A DNA stretch of 64,000 nucleotides. Source: Galaxea fascicularis. Its lineage: Eukaryota > Cnidaria > Anthozoa > Scleractinia > Euphylliidae. A program made the position numbers and the translations under genes. This document shows positions 1 to 9,829 of this stretch, one piece after another. The notes beneath the pieces are model-generated. The model worked only from the letters and a program-made list of their open reading frames with translations, made no database searches and was not told the DNA's origin. Position 1 is the first letter of the stretch. Each line of letters starts with the position of its first letter. The stretch lies in the NCBI GenBank assembly GCA_948470475.1, contig OX419338.1:29809773-29873772 (forward strand), in the 5' to 3' direction.

Positions 1-515
1 AGCGGTGAGTGTTTCTGGTAGTTTATGGGAGCACCTATTTTTAGTGTACGTCAGATTTCTTACTTTGAATGGTTTCCCGAATCTTAGGTACTCCACCATA
101 AACAGAGACGGAGTGTTTGCTTGTAGGGCCGTAACTAGCATGAGGCAAGACGTAGCAATTGCCTCGTCTCTATTTTGGCCTTTTTTTTTTAGCACCCTGA
201 GTATCGCTCAGCAATAAAAAAGTGAACTTCTACACTTGCCCAAGATTGACTTTTCTGAGGAAAAATGCCACGGAAAGTGCTTAAAAGGGCATTTCTGATC
301 CTCTAAATTTCAAAATTTTCTGGGGAGGGTGGGCATGCCCCCAGAACCCCCCCCCCAGCGGCTCGCGCCTTCGGGGCTCAAAACTTGCCTTGGCTTCTTC
401 TGAAGTCTGGCTACGGCCCTGGCTTGTGTCTGGAAAGGCAACTTTTACAACGAATCTGTGTATTGCTGGTTTTCATGTGACGTCATGGTAGCAATGTTGG
501 TGCTCAAGAATAATA
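1..515. other. no gene recognised
   Basis: No exon-like reading frame with good splice sites was recognised. The stretch holds a poly(T) run near 181-190 and a C-rich patch near 346-357. It may be intron of the Death-domain gene whose last exon begins at 1308, but nothing in the sequence proves that. Confidence 0.3.
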
Positions 516-519
516 CCCC

Positions 520-860
520 GGTTGTTTACCATTTACATGGGAAAACCGGTTGGTCGACGGTTTGTACAAATGGTCAATAAAAATCCCCAATGAAAAGTTC
601 CGATCAGGATTGGCGTGTACCATTCACACAACCCCTACTAAATAACACGTGACCCACATCAAAATTGGAGTAGGGCTTGGAACTAGTGAAAATCCCAAAT
701 GGTACAATTTTCCGTTCGGAAATTTCGGTTGCAAATTTTGGACTACCCTTCAAGAAGTCCCGTTTTCCCGTGGAAATTTCCGTTCGGGAAGAAAAAAATA
801 GTCTGCCATTTACATTCCATTCGAGATTTCCGGAGTTTTTAGGTAAATGGTAAACAACCC
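520..860. mobile_element. MITE with GGTTGTTTACCATTTAC ends
   Basis: The left end reads CGGTTGTTTACCATTTAC (520-537) and the right end is its inverted complement, GTAAATGGTAAACAACC (843-859). The 340 bp between has no coding capacity. This is a typical non-autonomous DNA transposon. No clear target duplication was seen, so the superfamily is not assigned. Confidence 0.7.
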
Positions 861-1307
861 CCGTCTGTCAGCTGGGAACTAAACTTGATTGTTATGTAAA
901 TTATGCGAAAAAAAATGTATGGTATTGACCTCCAACATGGCCTCCTTGTCACGTGGTTGAAAACAAATAATAGATGGACCCTGCGTTTTGGAGAAGGCAC
1001 GCATATTTACTGTTGCAGTAAATATGGACTGAGGCTGTCAGCCATTTACTTCTATTCATGGTTTGATATTAAACCTTTGATATTAAGTGTTTTTTTTTTC
1101 ATTACGTCCATTGCACTGAAATGCGAATATATCAGTTTTCTTCTTTGTTTTATATTTTTGTAAGTTTATTCATTTCGCTGGAAAGGCTGTTCGATATTAA
1201 AATGAGATTTTCGGCACGCCTTTTGTGATTGATGTTGATATGCGATACCTGTGCCTGGCGGTTTTATAGATAATCGCCGACGAATAAATGCTTGACTTGA
1301 ATTGCAG

Positions 1308-1504
1308 GTGGAGATGAGTGGAAGGACGTTGCTGAGAGACTGGGCCTCACCCCAAAGGAGATACGATTCCTTGACAAGCGGACTAGGAACCCATTCGAAG
1401 CTGTACTGGCTTACATCAGTCAACAGCGCTACTATATTAATGTCGACGATCTCTATGACGTGCTCAACGATTGTGGGCTGCCTGTGTTGGCTGACCTTCT
1501 GTGA
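1308..1504 (+). CDS. Death domain protein, terminal exon
   Basis: This exon begins after an acceptor at 1306-1307 (ttgcag) with two bases left from the previous codon, then reads in frame from 1310 to the TGA at 1502-1504. The peptide starts [20 protein letters not shown] and continues through [20 protein letters not shown] to a C-terminal [15 protein letters not shown]. The pattern W..(V/L)A..LGL...EI..L, a mid-exon P..A.L.....Q, and a final L...L...G...L..LL is that of helices 2 to 6 of a Death domain, as in MyD88, IRAK/Pelle or other adaptor proteins of innate immunity and cell-death signalling. The domain sits at the extreme C terminus. Upstream exons are not recognised and are probably before the window. 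A tRNA-derived SINE starts about 37 bases after the stop, in the presumed 3' UTR. Which Death-domain protein this is cannot be told from 64 residues. Confidence 0.75.
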
Positions 1505-1540
1505 AGAATTCATTCTTTCTTCCGTACAACGTCACTGGGG

Positions 1541-1642
1541 AGCTGGGTATGCGCAATTGTGAAAGCACTCGCCTCCCACCAGTGGGGCCCGGGGGGTTCG
1601 ATTCCCGGACTCTGCGTCATATGTGGGCTGAGTTTGGGGTGC
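1541..1642 (+). mobile_element. tRNA-derived SINE, truncated head copy
   Basis: A tRNA-like head with an A-box-like segment and the B box GGTTCGATTCCC, followed by the start of the SINE body (atatgtgggctgagttt). It breaks off where a fuller copy of the same SINE begins. It lies in the presumed 3' UTR of the Death-domain gene. Confidence 0.75.
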
Positions 1643-1912
1643 AGGGTTGGCGCAGTGGTGAAAGCGCTCGCCTTCCACCAATGTGATCCGGGTTCGATTC
1701 CCGGCCCTGGCGCCATATGTGGGTTGAGTTTGTTGTTGGTTCTCTACTCTTCTCCGAGAGGTTTTTCCCCGCGTACTCCGGTTTTCCCCTCTCCCCAAAA
1801 ACCAACATTTCCAAATTCCAATTCGATCTGGGATGCACGGACAAGTTTGAACGAGTTCTCTTGAGCTCTTTGGTGTTCCGTGGGTAAACAAATTACAAAC
1901 AAACAAACTACA
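1643..1912 (+). mobile_element. tRNA-derived SINE, near full length
   Basis: The head reads ggcgcagtggtgaaagcgct (box A region), then the box B GGTTCGATTCCC and a CCA-less end ggcgcc. The body has the conserved block gagaggtttttccccgcgta / ctccggttttcccctct followed by aaaaaccaacattt, ending in (aaac)n near 1890-1910. The same SINE recurs at 29590. These are Pol III-type non-autonomous retrotransposons. Confidence 0.85.
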
Positions 1913-1924
1913 ATTACAATTGTT

Positions 1925-2025
1925 GTTTTTCTACTCTCCCCCGAAAGGTTTTTCTCCGGGTACTCCGGTTTTCCCCTTCTCTCACAAACCAACATTTCCA
2001 AATTCCAATTCGATCCAAGCGCAGG
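1925..2025 (+). mobile_element. SINE body fragment
   Basis: A partial third copy of the SINE body only: ctccgggtactccggttttc, then ccaacatttccaaattccaa. The tRNA-like head is missing. Confidence 0.7.
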
Positions 2026-2029
2026 ATCT

Positions 2030-2985
2030 CCCTGAAAACCACTTCGGTGAGTGGAGCTTCCTGAGTAATCTGTAGCTCTTCCAGACCTATATTTTCATTG
2101 CTCTCTATGACCTGTAGCTTCTTTTGTTATCAGGGCTAGGGGTATTGTTTAGTGACCAGACATTTTACCGTTTCGCGATCTTGTTTGGTCATGTGTGATC
2201 GTGTTTGATAGAATTTGAATTCCATCAAACATTCGATCAAATGAAATCTTTGTTTGATTAAAGTGTTTTAACCGTTTAGCCAGGGTTTCAAGCATTAATG
2301 TGTTTAAACAACAAACATTTTCCGTTTGGCGAAGGCTTAAGACAACTATTGAAAATTTAAGAAATATCAATCGATTGTTTACTAGCGTGATTAGGTATGC
2401 GAATAGGATTTCTTAAGCTGTCAGATTCATAATTTTCATTTGCCATTTTAATTTAGAATTGACAGCAGCAACTGCAACAGTAAAAGGCATATGGACGCGT
2501 CGTTAATTCCCGTTTACACAAAATTAAGTTAACTTCACTTTGTAAAGAAACTGTAATTAGGTATCGAAGAAAACTTAATAAGGTTGTCAAAGCTTGGTGA
2601 CGGTGACAATAAATGGGTAGGCACAAAGAGCCTCTACTGAATTTAGCTAACTTCATTTGCTTTCAGTTCAGACAATAGCTGCGACTAGTTGACATCATGA
2701 AATCCAACATGGCGGCGTGCGAAAAATTATTAGTACACAATGTCCTTTTCTCTTGCTCAAGAGACGTACCGCGTATCGAAAAACATCTTGTTTGCTCAGC
2801 TGCGGCATGGAAGATGAGAATGTTAATTACCACTACTTGGCTCAAACACAAAATTGAAATATGGTAACACTACGAACAGTAAGGGGGAGGGGTCATCATC
2901 ATCATCATCATTATTATATATCTCAGTTAATACGCGCGCTGTGATTGGTCAATTTTTTTTGTTTTTATTGTGTTTTTATTGCTAA
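2030..2985. other. no gene recognised; (ATC)n microsatellite
   Basis: No supported exon. A short (ATC)n run lies near 2892-2912. A stretch rich in TTTGATC/GATCAAA-like words at 2150-2300 looks like old repeat sequence but could not be delimited. Confidence 0.3.
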
Positions 2986-4070
2986 AACAAACAAACAACA
3001 ACAACAACAAGTTTATTTCAATTTAAATATAACTTACAAAGCTTGTGCCCGCAATTAGCGAAGGCTATTCGAGGCGGTACAAGAGAAAAAAAGGAAATTA
3101 TATAATTATACATATATATCTTAAACGAACAATCCTAGAAGCAATCTAGTTTGTCGTGTGGTTTATAGCCAGAGTTAGACAGGAAGGCAGACTACTTCAT
3201 ACAGAAGCACACCATGTTACGCTTTTGAGAATTTCCCTGTAATATCAAAAACTCTGATATAGTCGTCCTCTTTTTCCAGAATTTCAAAGAGTTTTCTCTT
3301 TAGTTCGCTTTTGAATTGATTTTTTTTAAGTGTTTTGATAGAAAGTGGAATGCTGTTCCAAATTAAAGCACCGGAAATAGAGAAGGCTCGCTTCATATTT
3401 TCAGTTCTAACTTGTTCAACATAGTAATTTTCATTAGTAACAGATCTAGTCCGGTAACTGTGGACAGAAGACAATTTCGTAAACATATTCTTAATGTTAT
3501 CAGGAGCGAGGTTATTATGGACGTCGTACATTAAAAGGCTCATTTGCTCAAATAGTAAGAACGATATCGGCAACTGTTTTGTTTCTAAAAACAACGGAAC
3601 TGCATGAGTTCTTGGTTCAGCGAAAAACATTAGCCTAAGGGCTCTCTTCTGGAGAACCAGTAGTTTATGAAGATGCGTTTCAGCAGCATGACCCCAAGCA
3701 CAGATACCATAACTGATATAAGGTAAAATTAAAGAACGGTATAAAGTGAGAAGTACATGACGGGGAACAAAATGTCTGAGCTTGGCGATAATTCCGATTG
3801 TTTTACTGACTTTTTGACAAACGTAATCTATGTGAAATTTCCATGAAAGGTTCGAATCAATGAGTATACCAAGATATCTAATATAATCTTTCATTTCTAA
3901 CGGTTGACTGATATTTGAATTATTATTAATTATTTTGATATTAGGATGAAAAGGAATAGTCTTTTGGCGTTGACGAAAAATGATATAGTTAGTTTTTTCG
4001 ATATTCAAGGTTAATTTATTGACAACTAGCCACGAGCATACTTTGGAAAGTTCACTTATGTCCAACAGGG
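2986..4070 (-). mobile_element. non-LTR retrotransposon (CR1/L2-like), 5'-truncated
   Basis: A minus-strand frame from 4065 to 3217 encodes the C-terminal part of a LINE reverse transcriptase. It shows the thumb and connector features of Jockey/CR1/L2 elements: NKLTLNIEKTNYIIF, then YLGILIDSNLSWKFHIDYVC, LYRSLILPYISYGICAWG, LHKLLVLQKRALRLMF and a final RAFSISGALIWNSIP. The catalytic YxDD part lies upstream and is absent, so the copy is 5'-truncated near 4070. Downstream on the minus strand (toward 2990) an aataaa-like 3' UTR ends in (TTG)n/(TTTG)n, the microsatellite tail usual for this clade. The frame is otherwise open, so the insertion may be fairly recent. Confidence 0.85.
3217..4065 (-). 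pseudogene. LINE reverse transcriptase, C-terminal fragment
   Basis: 282 codons open to a stop at 3217, with no start that would make a functional enzyme because the RT fingers and palm are missing. It represents the part after the YxDD box: the YLGxxxDxxLxW segment, the ILPYISYGICAWG segment and the terminal (G)ALIWNSIP segment. Identity as a non-LTR RT is clear; the exact clade (CR1, L2 or related) is inferred. Confidence 0.85.
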
Positions 4071-4756
4071 GGGACAGGGGTTACAAATGCACTGCAAATT
4101 TGCCATGAAATATTTAGCTGAATATAAAGACACAAGCGTTTGGGGCATAGCGTTTCCTCAGAACGGTGACTGTTATATTTTAGTGCATGGCCAGATCATT
4201 AAAATGGAATGGGCGTTTCTAAAGGCAAGCGTTCGCACTTACACGGCTTGAATTGGGAATATTTTTACTTGTAGTGCTGAGTTTGGGCGTGCAGAACTTG
4301 TAGAAGATGGAGGGAGTGCCAGGTTAGGTAGTTAGGTAGGTAGGTATTTATTAAAATCACATCGCAGCCTGTAGGCTGAATTACGTAATTGTTTACATGC
4401 TAATATTTATAAAAATTTTACAATAATGAGTAAAACATAATATAGATGCTATGTCTAAAAAGATTCTAGTAAATAATAACCATTCTATTCAAACCTAATA
4501 AAACCTCAATCACATTTCTAATAGCTATGATATATAAAAAATATTCTATTAAAATTGATTTGTTTGGCTGACCATTGCGAGTAAAAGTGTGGCTTATCAT
4601 AAAGGTGATGGTTTCTCAAGTTGTACCTTGAATTCATAGATAATGGCGGAAGTAAGCTCTATAAAAAGACCTATCACATAATGAATTAATATGGTCCAAC
4701 ATGGGTGTTTCGCCAAGAAATTCGCATGCTTTATTGTAGTTCGTGTCGGGCATAAT

Positions 4757-4933
4757 AATACACCATTTTGCTAATGAACAGTTCCGAGTGAATTGTGGGT
4801 AGATCCAGTCCTTTGTGGGGGCAAACGGCCATTTAAAGATTTAATTGAAATTCTAATTTTGACTGTATGCCCCCACAAAGGACTGGATCTACCCACAATT
4901 CCTTGGAACTGATCATTAGCAAAATGGTGTATT
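4757..4933. repeat. foldback MITE, about 70-bp arms
   Basis: The left arm begins AATACACCATTTTGCTAATG and includes GTGGGTAGATCCAGTCCTTT. The right arm is its inverted complement, ending GCAAAATGGTGTATT. The spacer is about 45 bp. It has no coding capacity and sits in the 3' part of the minus-strand LINE. Confidence 0.75.
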
Positions 4934-5308
4934 GAGATTGCTCTTTTTTCGCCGGATGCGAACGAGTCGTTAATGAGGTACTGCGGCAAGGCGTTGTAAA
5001 AAAACCAGAACGGTATAATCAATTACGGACCTTACGCATGTATTGTAAGAAAAGAATTAGATCTGCTGGCGGTAATTTCGCGCGTTTGAGCTGTACTAGG
5101 AAATACAATCGCTTACTAGTTTTCTTAACTACTTCTTCAATGTGTGCATTCCAGTTAGTAGGTCCCAGTAACTTGGCGGTACTCATAACTTCTACTTCTT
5201 TTCCGTCGATAACAACCGTATCCAGTTAAACTGGATTCCAGGAAAACGAGGTTCGGAGCTCCTTGCGTTGCACTCTTTTTGCACGAGACCACTCGATAAC
5301 CTGGTTAA

Positions 5309-5530
5309 CTATATACTCCGCGCGTTACTGGTATTCCCTTTCGGAACGACCTCGGATGCTGTAGTGTCATCAACAAGTTTCCTTAAATGTGATGGGTTTA
5401 CATCTAAATCATTTATCATAATTACAAAAAGCCATGGACCTAATTTGGTACCCTGGGATACCCTGGTGGGGACTGGGCCCCACTTGGAATAACAATCTTT
5501 TGCCAGGAGCCCATCACGAGGAGCGTACAA
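5309..5530 (-). pseudogene. LINE RT fragment with degraded YxDD box (LVDD)
   Basis: Contains TRVSQGTKLGPWLFVIMIND followed by LRKLVDDTTASEVV. In active non-LTR RTs the first motif is GVPQGS.LGPLLF..YINDL and the second F/YADD or YVDD; here the aromatic residue has become Leu. Inactive by inference. Confidence 0.75.
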
Positions 5531-5640
5531 CTCCCATACTAAGCCTAAGTCACGGCATTTTTACAGAGCGATTCATTTTTAGACTATCTTTCCCGTGATA
5601 AAAGGCAGCTCCGATACACGTGTTACCGCATCATCATCAC

Positions 5641-5697
5641 CTTTCTTTTGTTCTAAAGTTTCTTAGCTTCGCAGAGAAACTTTAGAACAAAAGAAAA
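5641..5697. repeat. perfect hairpin, 22-bp stem
   Basis: CTTTTGTTCTAAAGTTTCT on the left and AGAAACTTTAGAACAAAAG on the right flank a loop of about 10 bases (tagcttcgca). It is a near-perfect inverted repeat of unknown role, probably the remnant of a small foldback element. Confidence 0.8.
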
Positions 5698-5824
5698 GTC
5701 GGGGAAAAGTTTCGCACGAGAGAATAGGGCTCCTTAGGGAGTCCCATATTTGTGGAAAATTCAATCTAAAAATAGATCGGTCTGTGTAAACGCCGTGACA
5801 GGAATATAAGGCAGTTGTAGGCTC

Positions 5825-6058
5825 CTAGTGATGGGCTTCTGCTTTTCCTAATTTGATTCTTGGAGATCGATTAGACAAAAAATCAATGATCCAGTTAATT
5901 ATACTCCATGGTACAGCTAAATTACGTAACTTGTTGACTAATATAGAATTATCTATTATATTGGATGCCTTTCGATAATCGAACAAAAGGGTTCTTACAG
6001 TCGCTCCGTTTCCGTCAGTCTCCAGGGACCATGTATGCAGCATGCTTATTAGAGCCAA
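5825..6058 (-). pseudogene. LINE RT palm fragment
   Basis: Encodes TLLFDYRKASNIIDNSILVN followed by KLRNLAVPWSIINWIIDFLS and NRSPRIKLG. This is the first palm motif (normally D..KAFD.V.H..L..KL) and the W..SYL..R...V segment of non-LTR RTs. The second catalytic-region Asp of KAFD is replaced (KASN). It is part of the 4322-7190 element. Confidence 0.75.
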
Positions 6059-6320
6059 AGTAGTTGACTATTTCGGGACTGCCCCATACTGGTTACTATC
6101 AATAACATCCAATACAGTAGGTTTGAGACAGTCATCTACAGCGAATCCCTCTGTCTCTTTAGAAATACAAGGCGTTAGGGAAATAGGTCTTAAGTCTTTT
6201 TTCGGCACGGGTGAGACGTAGGCCATTTTCCAAATAGATTGGAGTCGGACATGGTTTGATGCTACTCTGGTTTGAAAATTGATGAATGTAACTTAAAAAG
6301 TTACAATTCACGACCCAACG

Positions 6321-6351
6321 TTTCGACACTCCTGCCTAGTGTCTTCATCAG
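6321..6351 (-). ncRNA. hammerhead ribozyme-like core (left arm)
   Basis: Inverted counterpart of the core in the right arm. On the minus strand it reads CTGATGA (6351-6345), the same 6-bp stem II with AGGCAGG loop, then GAAA (6324-6321). The core is intact. Confidence 0.65.
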
Positions 6352-6636
6352 GGGTGATCAAGTGTTGCAAAAAGGATCCTTATATACGCTCACTAATTAA
6401 CGACCTTTTGTTTTAACCAACAATACAATAGCGTGGGATAATTCCAAAATTATCACCACTAACCGGCGGTACCATCAACGGCTTTGTTTGGAAGCTTGGC
6501 ACATCAACTCCGCCCACGCTCCTTTAAACCGTGACGATGGTGGCCTTTTACCTGACACCACTTACACCTCATTAAAACAAAAGGTCGTTAATTAGGGAGC
6601 GTATATAAGGATCCTTTTTGCAACACTAGATCACCC

Positions 6637-6667
6637 CTGATGAAGACACTAGGCAGGAGTGTCGAAA
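6637..6667 (+). ncRNA. hammerhead ribozyme-like core (right arm)
   Basis: CTGATGA at 6637-6643, one extra A, stem II GACACT (6645-6650) with loop AGGCAGG and AGTGTC (6658-6663), then GAAA at 6664-6667. All conserved core bases are present. Stems I and III are short and would need folding to define; the cleavage site was not placed. Confidence 0.65.
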
Positions 6668-7199
6668 CGTTGGGTCGTGAATTGTAACTTTTTAAGTTAC
6701 ATTCATCAATTTTCAAACCAAAGTAGCATGCATCAAACCATGTCTGATTGTCCACCTGGTTGCAGTGTGAACTTGAAAATACCTTAGATTGGAGTCGCTG
6801 TTGACGATAGGAAGCATTCAGAATCTCGGCGTAATCGGAAAGGCTAAGATATCGGCGTACTCCTTGAGTCTTTGATGTCCGGTCCGGGAGCTTTAGTGAT
6901 CATGAGTTTGATTTTCAATAATGTCCTTTGAACGCGCACTCCAGAAACACTTAAGATCTCTGGAATATCCTCTAGAGGAAGACGCTTAAGCTGCCAACTT
7001 ATATTCCTCTAGAAGTTTGAGTAAGGCTGAGTTGATGGAGTTAGCCTGCTGCTCCTCTTGGGGAAGGCCTGAAAAGTGTTCCACATTGATTTGACTACAC
7101 AAATCAGTTGCCCATCTTGGTCTTTGCTCTCCTCTGGTGCTTCACATCACTTTTGTCCTATGGTCTCACAATAAAATTGACAGCATATCTTTTGCACAT

Positions 7200-7717
7200 T
7201 GATTTTTTCGGCAGCAAATGGGTAGTTATTGTGTGAATCATGCAATTTCTGTGGGTACTCAAGATCAATCCCCAGAATCAGACCCTTTTTGGACTCTCAT
7301 TGTATTTAACTAGATCCAATTTCTCAATCTTTTTATATCTCATTATTAAACAGTAGCAAACAAAACAAGCTAAACATTAAGCATAAGGTTATTCCACAGT
7401 CGAAAGTCCCGGTAAATGTGTATGTTTACACTCCGATAAATGAAGCTGTGACGTGTTTTATTAATTTTATATATATAGCATTAAATTTCGCGATTTTAAT
7501 CTTTGCGAGTCAGTCCTATATTTCGCGAGTATTAGACCTCGCGATGTTTTTAAAATCGCGAAATTTAGTATTTGCGAAATTAAGTGGGAATAAGGTAGGT
7601 AGAGGGTCAATACGACTGCAAGAGATTGACGGATTTGCAATGCTTAGATCATAAATTACATGCTGTGAGCGGGGCCGCTCCCGCCTTTTTAAGTAGTAGA
7701 TAAAATATAAGCGAGAG
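7200..7717. other. no gene recognised
   Basis: AT-rich, with several copies of words such as cgcga and ttcgcga at 7480-7580 (for example aaatttcgcgattttaatct and aaaatcgcgaaatttag, which are partly inverted). This looks like a decayed inverted-repeat element; no exon is supported. Confidence 0.3.
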
Positions 7718-7780
7718 ATCTGTATGGGCGTTTACAATGGCGAGCCGATAGGCGAGCCATTGTAAGCGTCCATACAGATC
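7718..7780. repeat. inverted repeat hairpin
   Basis: GATCTGTATGGGCGTTTACA (7718-) and its inverted counterpart TGTAAGCGTCCATACAGATC (to 7780) flank a short spacer. 25-bp arms with two mismatches. Confidence 0.8.
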
Positions 7781-7799
7781 GGACGCGAATATTTTCAGG

Positions 7800-8640
7800 T
7801 CTATATTTACAGGTCTATTGGCTTCTTAGCGCGGATTTGAGCGAAGTGGAAACCTAGTTCTTCCCGAGATTTTCCTACTGTTTAGGAAGGACCAGTTAAA
7901 CAGTATCCGTGCCGTGGCAAAAGTTTTAATTTCCTCGACTGAACCGAAACGTAGCTTATAAGCTAAGCGTTAACCAATCATTTTGGTGTGGAAGTTTGTT
8001 CCCTTGACGCTTTATAAAATAGAAATCCGAGTGCACTGGCCTCTTCATAGCAAAGTAAGTTTGATTTTGTGCACAAGGTTTAACTAAAGCTTTTTAACCA
8101 TGAAACTAGATGACTTTCAATTAAGTAATTTATTATCGGTTGATGTAGTTCTTTACTCGCTATCAAGGTTTAGAAGCCATGGAATTTGAACCAAGACAAG
8201 CCCAGGCTGACGAGGTGAATAGATTTTGTGTTTATGATGTGTTTTTCCCTATAATGTCGCCGATTTTCCGCGTCTTGCGTGCATGAGTTATCCATTGATA
8301 GCAGTTTAATGAATATGCTTATTGCGTTGGGTGACCCGCTCATCAAGCTGTCCTTTACTTTAAAGAAAAACCTTAATTCTCATCACAATCTAATTTAGAA
8401 TTTACATAAGATAAAGCTTTTTTGCTAGCTAACTTTGATCATTTTCCCCCGAATCCTGGCTAGACACTCTTGTTTCCATCACTATTCAACTCCACGTCGG
8501 TGAACGTCACGACCGACCGCATACTGAGGAGTTTGATGTGACTGGAACAGGACTAGGCTGGTGTTATAAATGTCGTCCGCTATATTTCAGTATCTTACCT
8601 TACAATGTGGCAAAAAGAATGCCCTAAAATTTCGCAACAA
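7800..8640. repeat. dispersed repeat, paralogue of 54.5-56.6 kb
   Basis: Long similarity, same orientation, to 54500-55035 (for example aggaccagttaaacagta, tagttctttactcg, caagacaagcccag) and, further on, to 56535-56640 (gatgtgactggaac, gtatcttaccttacaat). In the second locus the two parts are separated by MITEs at 55036-55740 and 55749-55996. No convincing protein is encoded; probably an old transposon or segmental copy. Confidence 0.65.
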
Positions 8641-8699
8641 GATAGCATTTACCGCCGTCTACAGGTCAACCGTAAAGTGTAATGGACCCGTTCGTTGAA

Positions 8700-9730
8700 G
8701 CTTGAGTGTATACGGCGATTTGTTTCTTTCCACGTCGCGGCAGGGCCCGGGCAGCATGTTTTTGAGTTGGAAGGTAGGGGGGCTAAAAGGCCAATACGTA
8801 AAACGTGAATTAACTAGGGGGCTCCGGGGGCATGTGTCCCCGGAAAAGTTTTATTTCAGTCCCTCTGAGATGCCTGGAAACGCGTTTAAAATTATCAAAC
8901 AGCAATGCTTAATTGATACTGTCAAACATTCTACATTCACTATCACGGATTGACATCTCGTACACTGTAGATGGTATTCACAGGTATTAACCTTTAAATA
9001 AGACAGGAATCCAACGATTTTACATTAACGGCATTCAACTCTGGGAAGTAAACAATTTGTCAATTGGAATGGAAATAAGCAAAACAGCATGGCTGTGACG
9101 GAGTAAAGTAAAACTGAGGCAGTGAATGATATTTATTGTACATCAGATTCTTTAACTTAAATTTTTCTTTGTTGTTGCAATCGGTTGACTTACTAAATCA
9201 CTTTCCTTTACGAGCGAAGGAAATTTATTTTTGTTGTGATTTTGTTTTTTAGTTTTAGTCTCACCGCCCACTTTCTTACAATGGACTCACTCCGCGTTAG
9301 TTCTTGGAATAATTCTGTCACTGTTTCCCCGACATCTAAACATCAAAACCATGTGCTCGCGCATCCAACAAACGTTTAACTTCCCAAGACGACTGAGTTA
9401 TACCAGAAAAACTGCTTTGAGTGATGAAAACTCATCACAGGAGTCCAATTCGCTCATACTACCGTCGACATATATCAACTCAAGCAGAATAATTTAAGCA
9501 TAATCCACAATGCACATCACAGCAAGAGGCAATTCTATACATGTACATATTCAGCTCAGACTATGACATTGTTGTTTACACAGTTTTTCACATATGTAAT
9601 GAAAGTCCCCAAAAACTAGATATCTTTGCCTCTTCAAAAGACTCCAAGTTGTTTTGCCTACATCTTAAACAAAACAGCGTTTTCTAGAACGCTGTGGCTA
9701 TGGCCGGTAACCGGCCAAGGTGTTAAAAAC
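8700..9730. other. no gene recognised
   Basis: Only short, unsupported reading frames. No exon with recognisable protein similarity and no clear repeat boundary. Confidence 0.3.
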
Positions 9731-9734
9731 ACTG

Positions 9735-9824
9735 AATGGCCGGCAGCAAGATTTTTCGCGAATCCTGGCTAGATGCATTTTTGATTCGACAATGTTTAGA
9801 AAAATCTCGGACTGCCGGCCATTT
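9735..9824. repeat. small foldback repeat
   Basis: Arms AATGGCCGGCAGCAAGATTTTT and AAAAATCTCGGACTGCCGGCCATT are imperfect inverted copies. It may be a very short MITE. Confidence 0.5.
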
Positions 9825-9829
9825 AGTGT

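Larger units (their letters stand above)
6248..6784. mobile_element. inverted-repeat, hammerhead-bearing Penelope-like non-autonomous element
   Basis: Two arms of about 170 bp are inverted around a spacer of about 130 bp. The insertion is bounded by a perfect 13-bp duplication, TAGATTGGAGTCG, at 6235-6247 and 6785-6797, and the host LINE resumes on the other side. Each arm holds a hammerhead core, CTGATGA then a 6-bp stem GACACT/AGTGTC then GAAA. A tail of about 40 bp (tgattgtccacctggttgca...) follows the right arm. Inverted pLTRs with hammerhead motifs are typical of Penelope-like elements; here no RT is left, so it would have moved in trans. The assignment is inferred from structure. Confidence 0.7.
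4322..7190 (-). mobile_element. non-LTR retrotransposon, degraded and interrupted
   Basis: Minus-strand RT fragments occur in order: a KAPGPD box near 6885-6910, PVPKKDLRPISLT near 6170-6210, LLFDYRKASNIIDNSILVNK near 5925-5990, and VSQGTKLGPWLFVIMINDLD with the catalytic box degraded to LVDD near 5370-5460. The element is split by an inverted-repeat insertion (6248-6784). A stop (K*S) interrupts the frame near 6063. The 3' end on the minus strand lies at the (CCTA)n tail at 4322-4350. A small foldback (4757-4933) and a hairpin (5641-5697) lie inside it. Confidence 0.75.

Noticed and set aside
1643..1720. tRNA gene with good A and B boxes
   Set aside because: The tRNA-like part is followed by a conserved SINE body and is repeated at 29590; it is the head of a SINE.
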